Shown: positions 22,197 through 29,373 of the stretch, one piece after another
Layout of the letters: each line of letters opens with the position of its first letter
Numbering within the stretch: the first letter of the stretch is position 1
DNA from: Oscillospiraceae bacterium
GTDB taxonomy: Bacteria; Bacillota; Clostridia; Oscillospirales; Ruminococcaceae
DNA length: 42,692 nucleotides
Assembly: GCA_024684395.1 (NCBI GenBank)
Contig: JAIKWY010000134.1
Location: 1 to 42,692 of the forward strand
Reading direction: 5' to 3'
Notes under the pieces: generated by a model
The model's input: only the letters and a program-made list of their open reading frames with translations
Told to the model about the DNA's origin: nothing
The model's database searches: none
Position numbers and translations under genes: made by a program

Positions 22197-23585
22197 ATGA
22201 AGGCTGCAACAGATCTGACACAGGGCAGTATTGTCAAGGTGATACTGCGTTTCTATTTTCCGATGCTGGCAACAGCGATGTTACAGCAGTTCTATTCATT
22301 CGCAGATACGGTGATCGTCGGCAAGGGGCTTGGTGACAATGCACTTGCTGCGGTCGGGAACATGTCCTCGCTGTGCTTTCTGATCGTCGGCTTCTCGCTC
22401 GGACTGGCAAACGGCTTTTCGGTACTGGTCGCACAGCATTTCGGGGAGAAGGATTATCCGCAGCTCCGCCGGACGCTGGTCGCCATCATCCGGCTCGCCG
22501 TTGTCCTGACGGCGCTCCTCACGGCAACGAGCATCACACGTCTCCGGATGGTGCTGGTTCTATTGCAGACCGATGAGGTCATCATGCATGACAGCCTGCT
22601 CTACGGCTGGATCATATTCGGCGGTCTGCCTGCCACGATCGCCTATAACATGAGCGCCGGGATCCTGCGCTCGCTCGGAGACAGCCGCACGCCGCTCCAT
22701 GCGATCGTGCTGTCCTCCGTCCTGAATATTCTGCTCGACATCCTGTTCATCTTCGTGCTGCACACCGGTGTCGGCGGTGCGGCGGCGGCGACCATCCTGT
22801 CGCAGCTCGTTTCGGCGGCGGTATGCCTGCAAAAGCTGATGAAGCTCGACTTCCTGAAGATCCAGCCCGAGGAAAGAGTGACGGACGTCATGCTCTATCT
22901 CCGGCTGCTGAAAAACGGCATCCCGATGGCGCTGATGAACTCCATCACCGCTGTGGGCTGCATGGTCGTGCAGTATTATGTCAACGGTCTGGGCGTGGCA
23001 TTCACCTCCGCCTATTCCGCTTGCAGCAAGTACGACACCATGTTCATGCAGCCTGCCTGCACGGCGGGATACACCATTTCCGCCTTCACCGGGCAGAATT
23101 ACGGCGCCAGGAAATTCGACCGCATCCGGGAGGGACTGCGGGTGTGCCTGTACATTGCAGGGATCTCGTATCTGCTGCTCGGGTCGCTGATGTTCTTCCT
23201 GCCGGGGATGCTGGCAAAGCTGTTTCTGCACGGCGAAGAGCAGATCTCGTATGCGGTGCAGTTCCTGCCGATCTGTGGCTGTATGCTCTTCACGGTCGAT
23301 ATGCTGTTCGTCTACCGCAGTGCGGTACAGGGCATGGGCTTCCCGCTCGTGCCGATGATCTCGGGCATCCTCGAAATGGCGCTCCGGGTCGGTGCGATCA
23401 TGCTGCTGATCGGGGATCTTGGCTTCCGGGCAACGGCATTTGCGGAGGTCTTCGCCTGGTGCGGTGCGCTTTCGCTGAATACGGCGGCTTTCTACTGCAT
23501 CTACATGCGGGAAAGGCGGAAAGCCGGCTGCGACATCACAACTGCCAATACCAACTCTCTCTATCCTATCCCGAAAACACCCTGA
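22197..23585 (+). CDS. MATE-family multidrug/cation efflux transporter
   Basis: A 462-residue integral membrane protein with about 12 hydrophobic segments arranged as two similar halves. Typical MATE features include an N-terminal FYFPMLATAMLQQFYSFADT with the following GLGDNALAAVG, and SAGILRSLGDSRTP between helices. The family exports organic cations or drugs in exchange for Na+ or H+; the substrate here cannot be told. AAGGAGGGG precedes the ATG. The stop codon lies inside a perfect 12-bp hairpin (23576-23602). Confidence 0.93.
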   Translation: MKAATDLTQGSIVKVILRFYFPMLATAMLQQFYSFADTVIVGKGLGDNALAAVGNMSSLCFLIVGFSLGLANGFSVLVAQHFGEKDYPQLRRTLVAIIRLAVVLTALLTATSITRLRMVLVLLQTDEVIMHDSLLYGWIIFGGLPATIAYNMSAGILRSLGDSRTPLHAIVLSSVLNILLDILFIFVLHTGVGGAAAATILSQLVSAAVCLQKLMKLDFLKIQPEERVTDVMLYLRLLKNGIPMALMNSITAVGCMVVQYYVNGLGVAFTSAYSACSKYDTMFMQPACTAGYTISAFTGQNYGARKFDRIREGLRVCLYIAGISYLLLGSLMFFLPGMLAKLFLHGEEQISYAVQFLPICGCMLFTVDMLFVYRSAVQGMGFPLVPMISGILEMALRVGAIMLLIGDLGFRATAFAEVFAWCGALSLNTAAFYCIYMRERRKAGCDITTANTNSLYPIPKTP

Positions 23586-23602
23586 CGGTTCGTCAGGGTG
23601 TT
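23576..23602. terminator. Hairpin overlapping the MATE stop codon
   Basis: AACACCCTGACG (23576-23587), GTT loop, CGTCAGGGTGTT (23591-23602). On the plus strand G-rich sequence follows instead of U; on the minus strand only TT extends the stem. It is probably a terminator or a barrier to convergent transcription. Confidence 0.5.
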
Positions 23603-23655
23603 GGGGGGAAATGAATGAGGTTTTCACTCACTACAGATACGCTCATATGGTAATA

Positions 23656-23682
23656 CCCCCTCACTTCCGGGAAGTGAGGGGG
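23656..23682 (-). terminator. Hairpin after the esterase gene
   Basis: CCCCCTCACTTCC (23656-23668) pairs with GGAAGTGAGGGGG (23670-23682), leaving a tight loop. It sits 10 bp past the stop of the leftward esterase gene. The following U-tract is weak. Confidence 0.5.
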
Positions 23683-23691
23683 ATCGTTGTG

Positions 23692-25197
23692 TTACTTTTC
23701 AAACAGCATCCGCTTCATGATGCCGAGGTCGAAGATGTCGATCACGCCGTCCGGGTAGAGATCGGCGGCTTGGTAGTCGGCGAGCCTGATCTCCGGGTCG
23801 GCTAAGAGCCATCTTTGCAGGGCTACCACATCCCGTGCATCCAGTACGCCGTCGCCGGTGACATCGCCTGCCACTTTGAGTACGGGCTGGGTCTCGGGTT
23901 CGGTCGGTTCTGTCTCGGGCTCGGTCGGCTCTGTTTCGGGCTCGGTCGGGACAGTGCCGTCTGTCTTCATCACGAGCACCTCATCGAGGAAGAAATCGCA
24001 TTTGTCGCCGTCTGTCTCGAAGTACAGGAGCGGGCTGCTGCCGCTCTTCATGACATAATCCGGACAGGAGAGCGTGATCCACTCACCGGTCTCGGCATCG
24101 GCTTCTGCAAAGGTGTCATAGACTGCCGTGCCGCCGTCATCGTACTGCATCGTCATCTTGAAATGCACGGGGCTGCCGGAGTTCTGCTTGATCCTTGCCG
24201 AAATGCTGAGGTGCGTTCCCTCCGGGCAGCGCCTGCTGCTGAGCGAATAGGCGATGCCTGCCCAGTCTGCGCCACGGCTGCTCACGGATGCGGCTGCGGC
24301 ACCCTCGGCATGTTCGCTCGTGGTGGTGTCCACCGTCGCCGTACCTCTCGACTTCCAGCCGGAAATGCCGTTCTCGAAGTCGGAATGCAAGATCTCCGGG
24401 TTCTCCGGGGCATCGGGGTCGCTCTGGGTGTCCAGATACTCCTCGATGACCTCTGCCCAGTACTTGCCCATCAGCTCATAGCCGGTGGCATCCGGGTGAA
24501 GATTATCGCTCTGCATGTGCGCCATGCCGCCCAGACAGCTATGGACATCTGCAAACTGCACATTGTCATCATAGGACTCGGCGACCTTCTGGACAACGGC
24601 ATTGTAGTTTTTAACACGGGTCGCATTGCCGCCGTATGCCGTGAAGTCCGGGATGGAGCCCATGAAGACCATGCCGCCCTCCGGCATGTTTTCGAGGATG
24701 TAGTCCACGAGCGTGTGGAGATCCTGCTCGCAGGCGGTCAGGTCACGGTTGGCGGTCATATCGTTGGTGCCGATGATGAGCAGGACGATGTCCGGCTGGG
24801 CATTCTTCACGGCATCCTTGCTCTGGAGCTTTTCAAGCAGACCGTTCTCGCCCCAGCTCGGGATGGGGTACTGCTGCTTGATGGTGAAGCCGCTGTAGCC
24901 GGCGTGGTTGTTGTCATACTCCACGGTCTGCCCGTTATAGTTGAAGGTGGCGGAGTTGCTGCCTTCGGGGCCGACCATATCGAACTCGATGCCCTTGCTT
25001 TTCAGCGCCTGGTCGAGGAACTTCCGGTAGCCGCCGTCCATGCCCGGACCGTAGCCGAAGGTGATGGAATCGCCGATCGGCATGATGTTGACCTGGTCGG
25101 CTGCCACGGTCTCAAGGGGCGGCGCGTACCATCCCGCTGAAACAAGCGCAGTGAGTGTCATCGCTGATGCTGTCAGGATCGCTTTGATTCTTTTCAT
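23692..25197 (-). CDS. Secreted SGNH/CE3-like esterase with CBM and type I dockerin
   Basis: A 501-residue modular enzyme. The signal peptide is about residues 1-33. An SGNH hydrolase domain (about 35-260) shows IMPIGDSITFGYG with the nucleophile Ser, LLIIGTNDM with the oxyanion Asn, and DNLHPDATGY with the catalytic Asp/His. It most resembles CE3 acetylxylan esterases. A beta-sandwich module like CBM22/CBM4_9 follows (about 265-410), then a Pro-Thr-Glu linker and a C-terminal dockerin with two Ca-binding segments, GDVTGDGVLDARD and ADLYPDGVIDIFD. The dockerin implies attachment to a cellulosome scaffoldin, so the likely role is deacetylation of plant xylan outside the cell. It has its own promoter. 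Confidence 0.9.
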   Translation of the reverse strand: MKRIKAILTASAMTLTALVSAGWYAPPLETVAADQVNIMPIGDSITFGYGPGMDGGYRKFLDQALKSKGIEFDMVGPEGSNSATFNYNGQTVEYDNNHAGYSGFTIKQQYPIPSWGENGLLEKLQSKDAVKNAQPDIVLLIIGTNDMTANRDLTACEQDLHTLVDYILENMPEGGMVFMGSIPDFTAYGGNATRVKNYNAVVQKVAESYDDNVQFADVHSCLGGMAHMQSDNLHPDATGYELMGKYWAEVIEEYLDTQSDPDAPENPEILHSDFENGISGWKSRGTATVDTTTSEHAEGAAAASVSSRGADWAGIAYSLSSRRCPEGTHLSISARIKQNSGSPVHFKMTMQYDDGGTAVYDTFAEADAETGEWITLSCPDYVMKSGSSPLLYFETDGDKCDFFLDEVLVMKTDGTVPTEPETEPTEPETEPTEPETQPVLKVAGDVTGDGVLDARDVVALQRWLLADPEIRLADYQAADLYPDGVIDIFDLGIMKRMLFEK

Positions 25198-25273
25198 ACT
25201 GATTCCTCCCTGTCAAATTTCCCTATCACATTTTGACGCGGCACATGGCTGCCCGTCATTGGTTTGTAGTTAT

Positions 25274-25302
25274 AGTATATAATACATGCAGAGATCTGTC
25301 AA
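25274..25302 (-). promoter_or_regulatory. Esterase promoter
   Basis: On the minus strand TTGACA (25302-25297), 17 bp, TATACT (25279-25274). The leader to the ATG at 25197 is about 70 nt. Confidence 0.8.
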
Positions 25303-25343
25303 GACGTTTTATCGGATTTCCTACGAAATTCCACATAAAATAA

Positions 25344-25368
25344 GGGAGCACCCGGTTCAGGTGCTCCC
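25344..25368 (-). terminator. Terminator of the GNAT-VOC-YolD-DUF3795 operon
   Basis: GGGAGCACC/GGTGCTCCC, 9-bp stem with a 7-nt loop, followed on the minus strand by TTATTTTATG. It overlaps the last codons of the DUF3795-like gene. Confidence 0.75.
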
Positions 25369-25770
25369 CTGCTCTTTCAGGGCATTCAGGTTCTGTTCTT
25401 TCTCAAAAAAGGCTTTCCGGAGCTGGTCATATTCCGCATCGGTGCAGACAGCTCTGCACTGCGGGGCGAAGGACAGCGTGACGGCAAAGCATTCCTGCAT
25501 GTTGGCGCAGGGATAGTCCGGGCATTCTGCGCAGGTCGTGATCCCCTTCTCTGCGCAGCAGCCTGCCACACGGTATCTGCACCAGTTCTCCGGTCGGCAG
25601 CCTGTGCAGGCGATCTCGTCATTGGATACGACCGTCTCCCGGTAGCCGATCTTCTGCCAGAGCTCGGCGGTGTGATGCAACGCCACTTCGGTCTTTTCAT
25701 ACGGCGGCACCGTATACCTCGGGCACGCTGCACAGTCGTTTCCGCAGGCGGCGATGATGCGTTCTTTCAT
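25357..25770 (-). CDS. Cys-rich DUF3795-like protein
   Basis: A 137-residue protein with many cysteines in pairs: CGNDCAACPRY at the N terminus, then CTGCRPENWCRYR, CC, CAECPDYPC and further single Cys. The pattern matches the small DUF3795-type family, which probably binds zinc or an iron-sulfur cluster; no function is established. The start overlaps the stop of the YolD-like gene by 4 nt (ATGA), so it is the last gene of a four-gene leftward operon. The end of the coding region lies in the terminator stem. Confidence 0.75.
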   Translation of the reverse strand: MKERIIAACGNDCAACPRYTVPPYEKTEVALHHTAELWQKIGYRETVVSNDEIACTGCRPENWCRYRVAGCCAEKGITTCAECPDYPCANMQECFAVTLSFAPQCRAVCTDAEYDQLRKAFFEKEQNLNALKEQGST

Positions 25771-26192
25771 GCGTCTGCCCCGCTTTCCTCTATGAACTGC
25801 ACCGCATACAGCTCCGGCACGGCGATGCGCTCACCGTCCTGAAACACGAGCGTATTCTCAAAGCTGTCAAAAATGCGCACGATGCCGGTCTTCTGCACAT
25901 AGCTGCCGCCCGCCTTCCGCTCATCGGGGACGAAATAGGTCACACGGATCACGGGCTGCGCCGGGAGCGCATCGAGCAGGCGGTTCAGATTCTCATTCAA
26001 AGCACAGATCTCGTCCTCGGTCAGCTCTACCCGGCTGTCCACGAGCCTTGCCGTTTCGGCGACCTCGTCATCATAGCCCACGAGCGCCGCAAACGGGCTG
26101 AACTGCGCCGCTCGGTCATGCCGGGACATCGGCGGCAGGTCGGGATACTGCGGGCGGGAAAGGTGCTTGATGTCCTCATAATGATCGACCAT
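25767..26192 (-). CDS. YolD-like protein
   Basis: A 141-residue protein with the YolD-type pattern. The N-terminal MSRHDRAAQFSPFAAL is the hallmark, followed by a helical region and a small beta-rich domain that reads GIVRIFDSFENTLVF near the C terminus. YolD-like proteins are usually encoded beside Y-family polymerases of the UvrX/YqjW type and are thought to modulate them. Here the polymerase gene lies across the divergent intergenic region instead of in the same operon. GGAGG precedes the ATG. Direct biochemical function is not established. Confidence 0.8.
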   Translation of the reverse strand: MVDHYEDIKHLSRPQYPDLPPMSRHDRAAQFSPFAALVGYDDEVAETARLVDSRVELTEDEICALNENLNRLLDALPAQPVIRVTYFVPDERKAGGSYVQKTGIVRIFDSFENTLVFQDGERIAVPELYAVQFIEESGADA

Positions 26193-26207
26193 AGTTGACC
26201 TCCGTTT

Positions 26208-26591
26208 TCAGACTGTGAGCTCGATCAGGTTCCCCTCGATGACAGCGATGCAGCTTTCGTAATAGCCGTCGCCGGTCGTCCGGGGTCCGCTGATGATGGT
26301 ATAGCCCGCCTGCCGCAGCGTTTCGGTGAGGGCGTCCACCCGTTCCCGGCTGCCGACAGAAAAGGCGATGTGCGCATAGCCGGTGCGGTCGGGGTGCCTG
26401 GCATCGTCATGCATGGCAGGCTTGTGCATGAGCTCCAGCCGTGCGCCGCCGTCAAATGTGATGAAATAGGAGCGGAAACCTGTCCGGGGATTCCGGTAGC
26501 CGTCATTGGAGCGCCCGCCGAGATAGGTCACGAAGAACGCCCGTGCCTTTTCAAGGTCATTGACATATAGTGCAATGTGTTCGATATGCAT
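26208..26591 (-). CDS. VOC-family (glyoxalase/bleomycin-resistance fold) protein
   Basis: A 127-residue single-domain protein starting MHIEHIALYVNDLEKARAFF, the classic VOC N-terminal strand with a metal-ligand His. It has YFITFDGGARLELM in the middle and VIEGNLIELTV at the C terminus, with a likely Glu ligand. An upstream in-frame extension is rejected, because AGGAGG stands directly before this ATG. Members range from glyoxalases to antibiotic-binding proteins; substrate cannot be assigned. The 19-nt spacing to the GNAT gene and 15-nt spacing to the YolD-like gene indicate one operon. Confidence 0.88.
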   Translation of the reverse strand: MHIEHIALYVNDLEKARAFFVTYLGGRSNDGYRNPRTGFRSYFITFDGGARLELMHKPAMHDDARHPDRTGYAHIAFSVGSRERVDALTETLRQAGYTIISGPRTTGDGYYESCIAVIEGNLIELTV

Positions 26592-26610
26592 ATGTTCCTC
26601 CTGCGGCGGT

Positions 26611-27153
26611 TCAGCGGAACCATTTATCGGCGATCGTCGGCTGCGGATAGCCCCAGTCCTCCGGGACGGCACGGGCTGTCCGGATGAAGCCGTTCTTTTC
26701 GAGCACCCTTGCGGAAGCCTGGTTCTCGATCATCGTGCTGGCGGTGATGATCTCGGTATCCGTCTGTTCAAACAGATAGCCGACCATGAGGGCAACGGCG
26801 GCTGTGGCGATGCCGCACCCCCAGCGATCCTGCCGCAGACGGTAGCCGATGCAGGTCTTTTGCAGGCTGTCCTTGAAGCCGTAAAACTCGGCGAGCCCGC
26901 AGAATGCCCCGTCCGCCTTCCGCTCGACTGCCAGGATCAGGCTCTCCTTCGAGGCAAAGAGCTGCCCGTAGAGCTCTTCGAGCATCCGGTCGAGATCGTC
27001 GTACTGCTGTTCAAACAGAAAGGTCGGCAGATAACGATAGACCCGCTCATCCGTGATCATTTCACGCAGCGCCGGCAGATCGGCAGCGCTCAGCCGCCGG
27101 AGGACGATCCGTTCATCACTGAGATACGGGATCTCATCAAATAATTTTTTCAT
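26611..27153 (-). CDS. GNAT-family N-acetyltransferase (RimJ/RimL type)
   Basis: A 180-residue acetyltransferase starting MKKLFDEIPYLSDERIVLRR, as is usual for the RimJ/RimL-like group. The acetyl-CoA loop is RWGCGIATA (about residues 115-123), followed by ASTMIENQASARVLEKNGF, the standard C-terminal motif. In-frame ATGs further upstream (27168, 27228) lack a good ribosome binding site, and 27228 lies upstream of the promoter, so 27153 is preferred. It is the first gene of the leftward operon. The acceptor could be a protein N terminus or a small molecule. Confidence 0.9.
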   Translation of the reverse strand: MKKLFDEIPYLSDERIVLRRLSAADLPALREMITDERVYRYLPTFLFEQQYDDLDRMLEELYGQLFASKESLILAVERKADGAFCGLAEFYGFKDSLQKTCIGYRLRQDRWGCGIATAAVALMVGYLFEQTDTEIITASTMIENQASARVLEKNGFIRTARAVPEDWGYPQPTIADKWFR

Positions 27154-27193
27154 TGCAGCATTCCCCATCACCTGACAGACTGTATTTGTATCC

Positions 27194-27222
27194 AGTATAG
27201 CACATTTTTTGTGGGATGTCAA
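27194..27222 (-). promoter_or_regulatory. Promoter of the GNAT-VOC-YolD-DUF3795 operon
   Basis: On the minus strand TTGACA (27222-27217), 17 bp, TATACT (27199-27194), with TGC before the -10. No LexA-like box overlaps it. Confidence 0.82.
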
Positions 27223-27230
27223 TTTCATTA

Positions 27231-27310
27231 AAGGGGGGCAAGGGGGCTTCGCCCCTTAAAAACCTACCTCCTTCAACGGGGAGGTGCCGCCGAACGGTGC
27301 GGAGGGGGGG
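27231..27310. repeat. Cluster of three G/C-rich palindromes
   Basis: Between the two divergent promoters lie AAGGGG/CCCCTT (27240-27257), ACCTCC/GGAGGT (27266-27285) and CCGC/GCGG (27287-27302), set in G-runs. The segment resembles a REP-like palindromic intergenic element and is outside both predicted transcripts. Similar G-rich palindromic sequence occurs at 27468-27530 and 16916-16961. Confidence 0.5.
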
Positions 27311-27369
27311 CAGATCACAGGTGCCTGACCGGATACATACTTCTATTTTATTGCTTTCACAGAAAAAGA

Positions 27370-27438
27370 GAACATTTTTTCGATTTAGACTTGAATATAT
27401 GTTCGCCCTGTGGTATAATAGAAACAGAAAGTATGTTC
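27370..27438 (+). promoter_or_regulatory. Three LexA-like boxes around the polymerase promoter
   Basis: GAACATTTTTTC (27370-27381), GAATATATGTTC (27393-27404, overlapping the -35 and spacer) and GAAAGTATGTTC (27427-27438, just after the start site) each differ by one base from GAAC-N4-GTTC, the Gram-positive LexA core. The middle one extends to G on its right flank as in CGAAC-N4-GTTCG. Confidence 0.6.
27391..27419 (+). promoter_or_regulatory. Promoter of the Y-family polymerase gene
   Basis: TTGAAT (27391-27396), 17-bp spacer, TATAAT (27414-27419) with TGG before the -10. The leader is about 158 nt and contains an 11-bp hairpin, CCCCTTCCGCC/GGCGGAAGGGG (27468-27498). Confidence 0.82.
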
Positions 27439-27467
27439 TCGTGTTATTGATAGACAAGTGGAACTTG

Positions 27468-27530
27468 CCCCTTCCGCCGCAAGCGGGGGCGGAAGGGGGT
27501 TTAAGGGGGGCTGCGTCCCTTGACCCGCTA
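27468..27530 (+). other. Structured 5' UTR of the polymerase gene
   Basis: An 11-bp stem (27468-27478 with 27488-27498, 9-nt loop) is followed by AAGGG...CCCTT pairing (about 27503-27521). CCCTTGACCCGCT (27517-27529) is the reverse complement of AGCGGGTCAAGGG at 16916-16928. This may be a dispersed palindromic repeat rather than a gene-specific regulator. Confidence 0.5.
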
Positions 27531-27583
27531 TAGCTATCTTAGTTTTGAGGATCAGTAGCATTTGTCAGGAAAGGCGGTACACT

Positions 27584-29077
27584 ATGGACAAGGTATATGT
27601 TGCGATCGACCTGAAATCCTTCTATGCATCGGTCGAATGCATGGAGCGGAAGCTCGACCCGCTGAACACTTATCTGGTGGTGGCGGATCCGAGCCGCACC
27701 GAAAAGACGATCTGTCTCGCTGTTTCGCCGTCACTCAAAAGCTATGGCATCGCCGGCAGAGCAAGGCTGTTCGAGGTCGTGCAGCGTGTGGAGCAGATCA
27801 ACCGTGAACGGGCAAAGCGGGCGCCCTATGGGCAGTTCACCGGCGGGAGCTGTATCCATTCGGAGCTGATGCGGGATCCTTCGCTGGCACTGGAGTATAT
27901 CGTGGCAGCGCCGCAGATGGCGCTTTATATGAAGGTCAGTGCGCAGATCTACGGCATCTATCTGAAATATGTCGCACCGGAGGATATTTTTGCCTATTCC
28001 ATTGACGAGGTCTTCATGGATGTCACGGGCTATCTCAGAGCCAATCACACCGATGCCCACGGCTTCACCCGGATGCTGATCCAGGATGTTCTGGATACGA
28101 CCGGCATCACGGCAACGGCGGGCATCGGCACGAACATGTTCCTCTGCAAGGTGGCGATGGATATTGTGGCAAAGCATCTCCCGGCGGACAAGGACGGCGT
28201 GCGGATCGCCTATCTTGACGAGCAGTGCTTCCGGGAGACGCTGTGGCAGCATGTGCCGATCACGGACTTCTGGCGGATCGGCGGCGGGACGGCTGCAAGG
28301 CTCGAACGATCCGGCATCCGCACGATGGGCGACATCGCACGGTGGTCGCTCGACCGCTATCACATCGGGAAGCTCTACAAGATGTTCGGAAAGAATGTGG
28401 AGCTGCTGATCGACCATGCATGGGGCATCGAGCCGACGACCATCGAGGATGTGAAAGCCTACCGTCCGCAGAACAACAGCATCTCCTCGGGACAGGTCCT
28501 GCAGGCGCCGTGCGATTATGACCGGACACGGCTCATTATGTGGGAAATGGCGGATATGCTGTCGCTCGATCTGGTGGACAAGGGGCTGGTGACGGATCAG
28601 ATCGTGCTGACGGTCGGTTATGACCGTGCGAGCCTTGCGGACGGGCAGTACAGGGGCGAGGTCGTGACGGATCACTACGGCAGGGCTGTGCCGAAACATG
28701 CACACGGGACGATCCGGCTGAAAAAGCACACCGCCTCCACCCGGAAGATCACCGAAGCGACAATGCAGCTGTTTGACCGCATCATCGACGGCTCTTTGCT
28801 GACTAGGCGGCTGAACATCACGGCGTGCAATGTCATCCATGAGGAGGACATCCCCGAAAGCGAGCGCTATGAGCAGCTCAGCCTGTTCGATACGGAGGAA
28901 GTGCTCCGCTCCCGTGAGAAGGATGAAGCGGCGCTCGAAAAGGAACGGGCACTACAGATCGCAATGCTCCGTATCAAGCGCAGATTCGGGAAAAATGCCA
29001 TTCTGAAAGGCGCTAATTTCTCGGATGGCGCAACCGCCAGACAGCGCAACCGGCAGATCGGCGGTCACAGCGCCTGA
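27584..29077 (+). CDS. Y-family DNA polymerase (UmuC/UvrX type)
   Basis: Translesion polymerase that copies damaged templates. The 497-residue product begins MDKVYVAIDLKSFYASVEC, with the first metal-binding Asp; the second carboxylate motif is YSIDEVFMDV. A helix-hairpin-helix-like thumb region follows (GTNMFLCKVAMDIVAKH, TDFWRIGGG). QLSLFD near residue 430 is a standard sliding-clamp-binding motif. The size and the long little-finger region fit the UmuC/UvrX branch rather than short DinB. LexA-like boxes surround the promoter, and a YolD-like gene lies in the divergent operon, so DNA-damage induction is the natural inference. Confidence 0.93.
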   Translation: MDKVYVAIDLKSFYASVECMERKLDPLNTYLVVADPSRTEKTICLAVSPSLKSYGIAGRARLFEVVQRVEQINRERAKRAPYGQFTGGSCIHSELMRDPSLALEYIVAAPQMALYMKVSAQIYGIYLKYVAPEDIFAYSIDEVFMDVTGYLRANHTDAHGFTRMLIQDVLDTTGITATAGIGTNMFLCKVAMDIVAKHLPADKDGVRIAYLDEQCFRETLWQHVPITDFWRIGGGTAARLERSGIRTMGDIARWSLDRYHIGKLYKMFGKNVELLIDHAWGIEPTTIEDVKAYRPQNNSISSGQVLQAPCDYDRTRLIMWEMADMLSLDLVDKGLVTDQIVLTVGYDRASLADGQYRGEVVTDHYGRAVPKHAHGTIRLKKHTASTRKITEATMQLFDRIIDGSLLTRRLNITACNVIHEEDIPESERYEQLSLFDTEEVLRSREKDEAALEKERALQIAMLRIKRRFGKNAILKGANFSDGATARQRNRQIGGHSA

Positions 29078-29107
29078 GCTTGGCTGCGGCTGAGCAGCTG
29101 TCATCAC

Positions 29108-29147
29108 AACCGTTCGTCCCGCAGAAAGGGCGAACGGTTTCGTTGTT
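29108..29147 (+). terminator. Terminator after the polymerase gene
   Basis: AACCGTTCG (29108-29116) pairs with CGAACGGTT (29131-29139), with inner CCC/GGG pairing, followed by TCGTTGTT. Confidence 0.7.
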
Positions 29148-29222
29148 ATGCACAAATTATAGACGTTCATCAAACCAGATATGACGGATACGTAGAATAT
29201 CATAGTTAAAAATAGCATTCTC

Positions 29223-29252
29223 TTGCTTTTAATTGTGTGGATGATGTACAAT
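29223..29252 (+). promoter_or_regulatory. Likely promoter of the five-gene transport/signalling unit
   Basis: TTGCTT (29223-29228), 18-bp spacer, TACAAT (29247-29252). The leader of about 115 nt includes several GGATCA repeats and a GGTC/GACC stem near 29335. I do not recognise a known riboswitch in it. Confidence 0.45.
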
Positions 29253-29373
29253 AATTATGTATAAAATGATCCGGGATGGCATGGAAATGGGTACATAGAG
29301 GATCACGCAGATCGCATCCGCCGACGGTCGGATCAGACCTACCGATCAGATAACGAAGGATCAGTGAACAGTT

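Noticed and set aside
28225-28521. Alternative-frame open frames inside the Y-family polymerase gene
   Set aside because: The main frame carries all catalytic and clamp-binding motifs without interruption.
29253-29373. Riboswitch in the leader of the five-gene unit
   Set aside because: GGATCA repeats and short stems are present, but no known aptamer pattern was recognised. It was left as unassigned leader.
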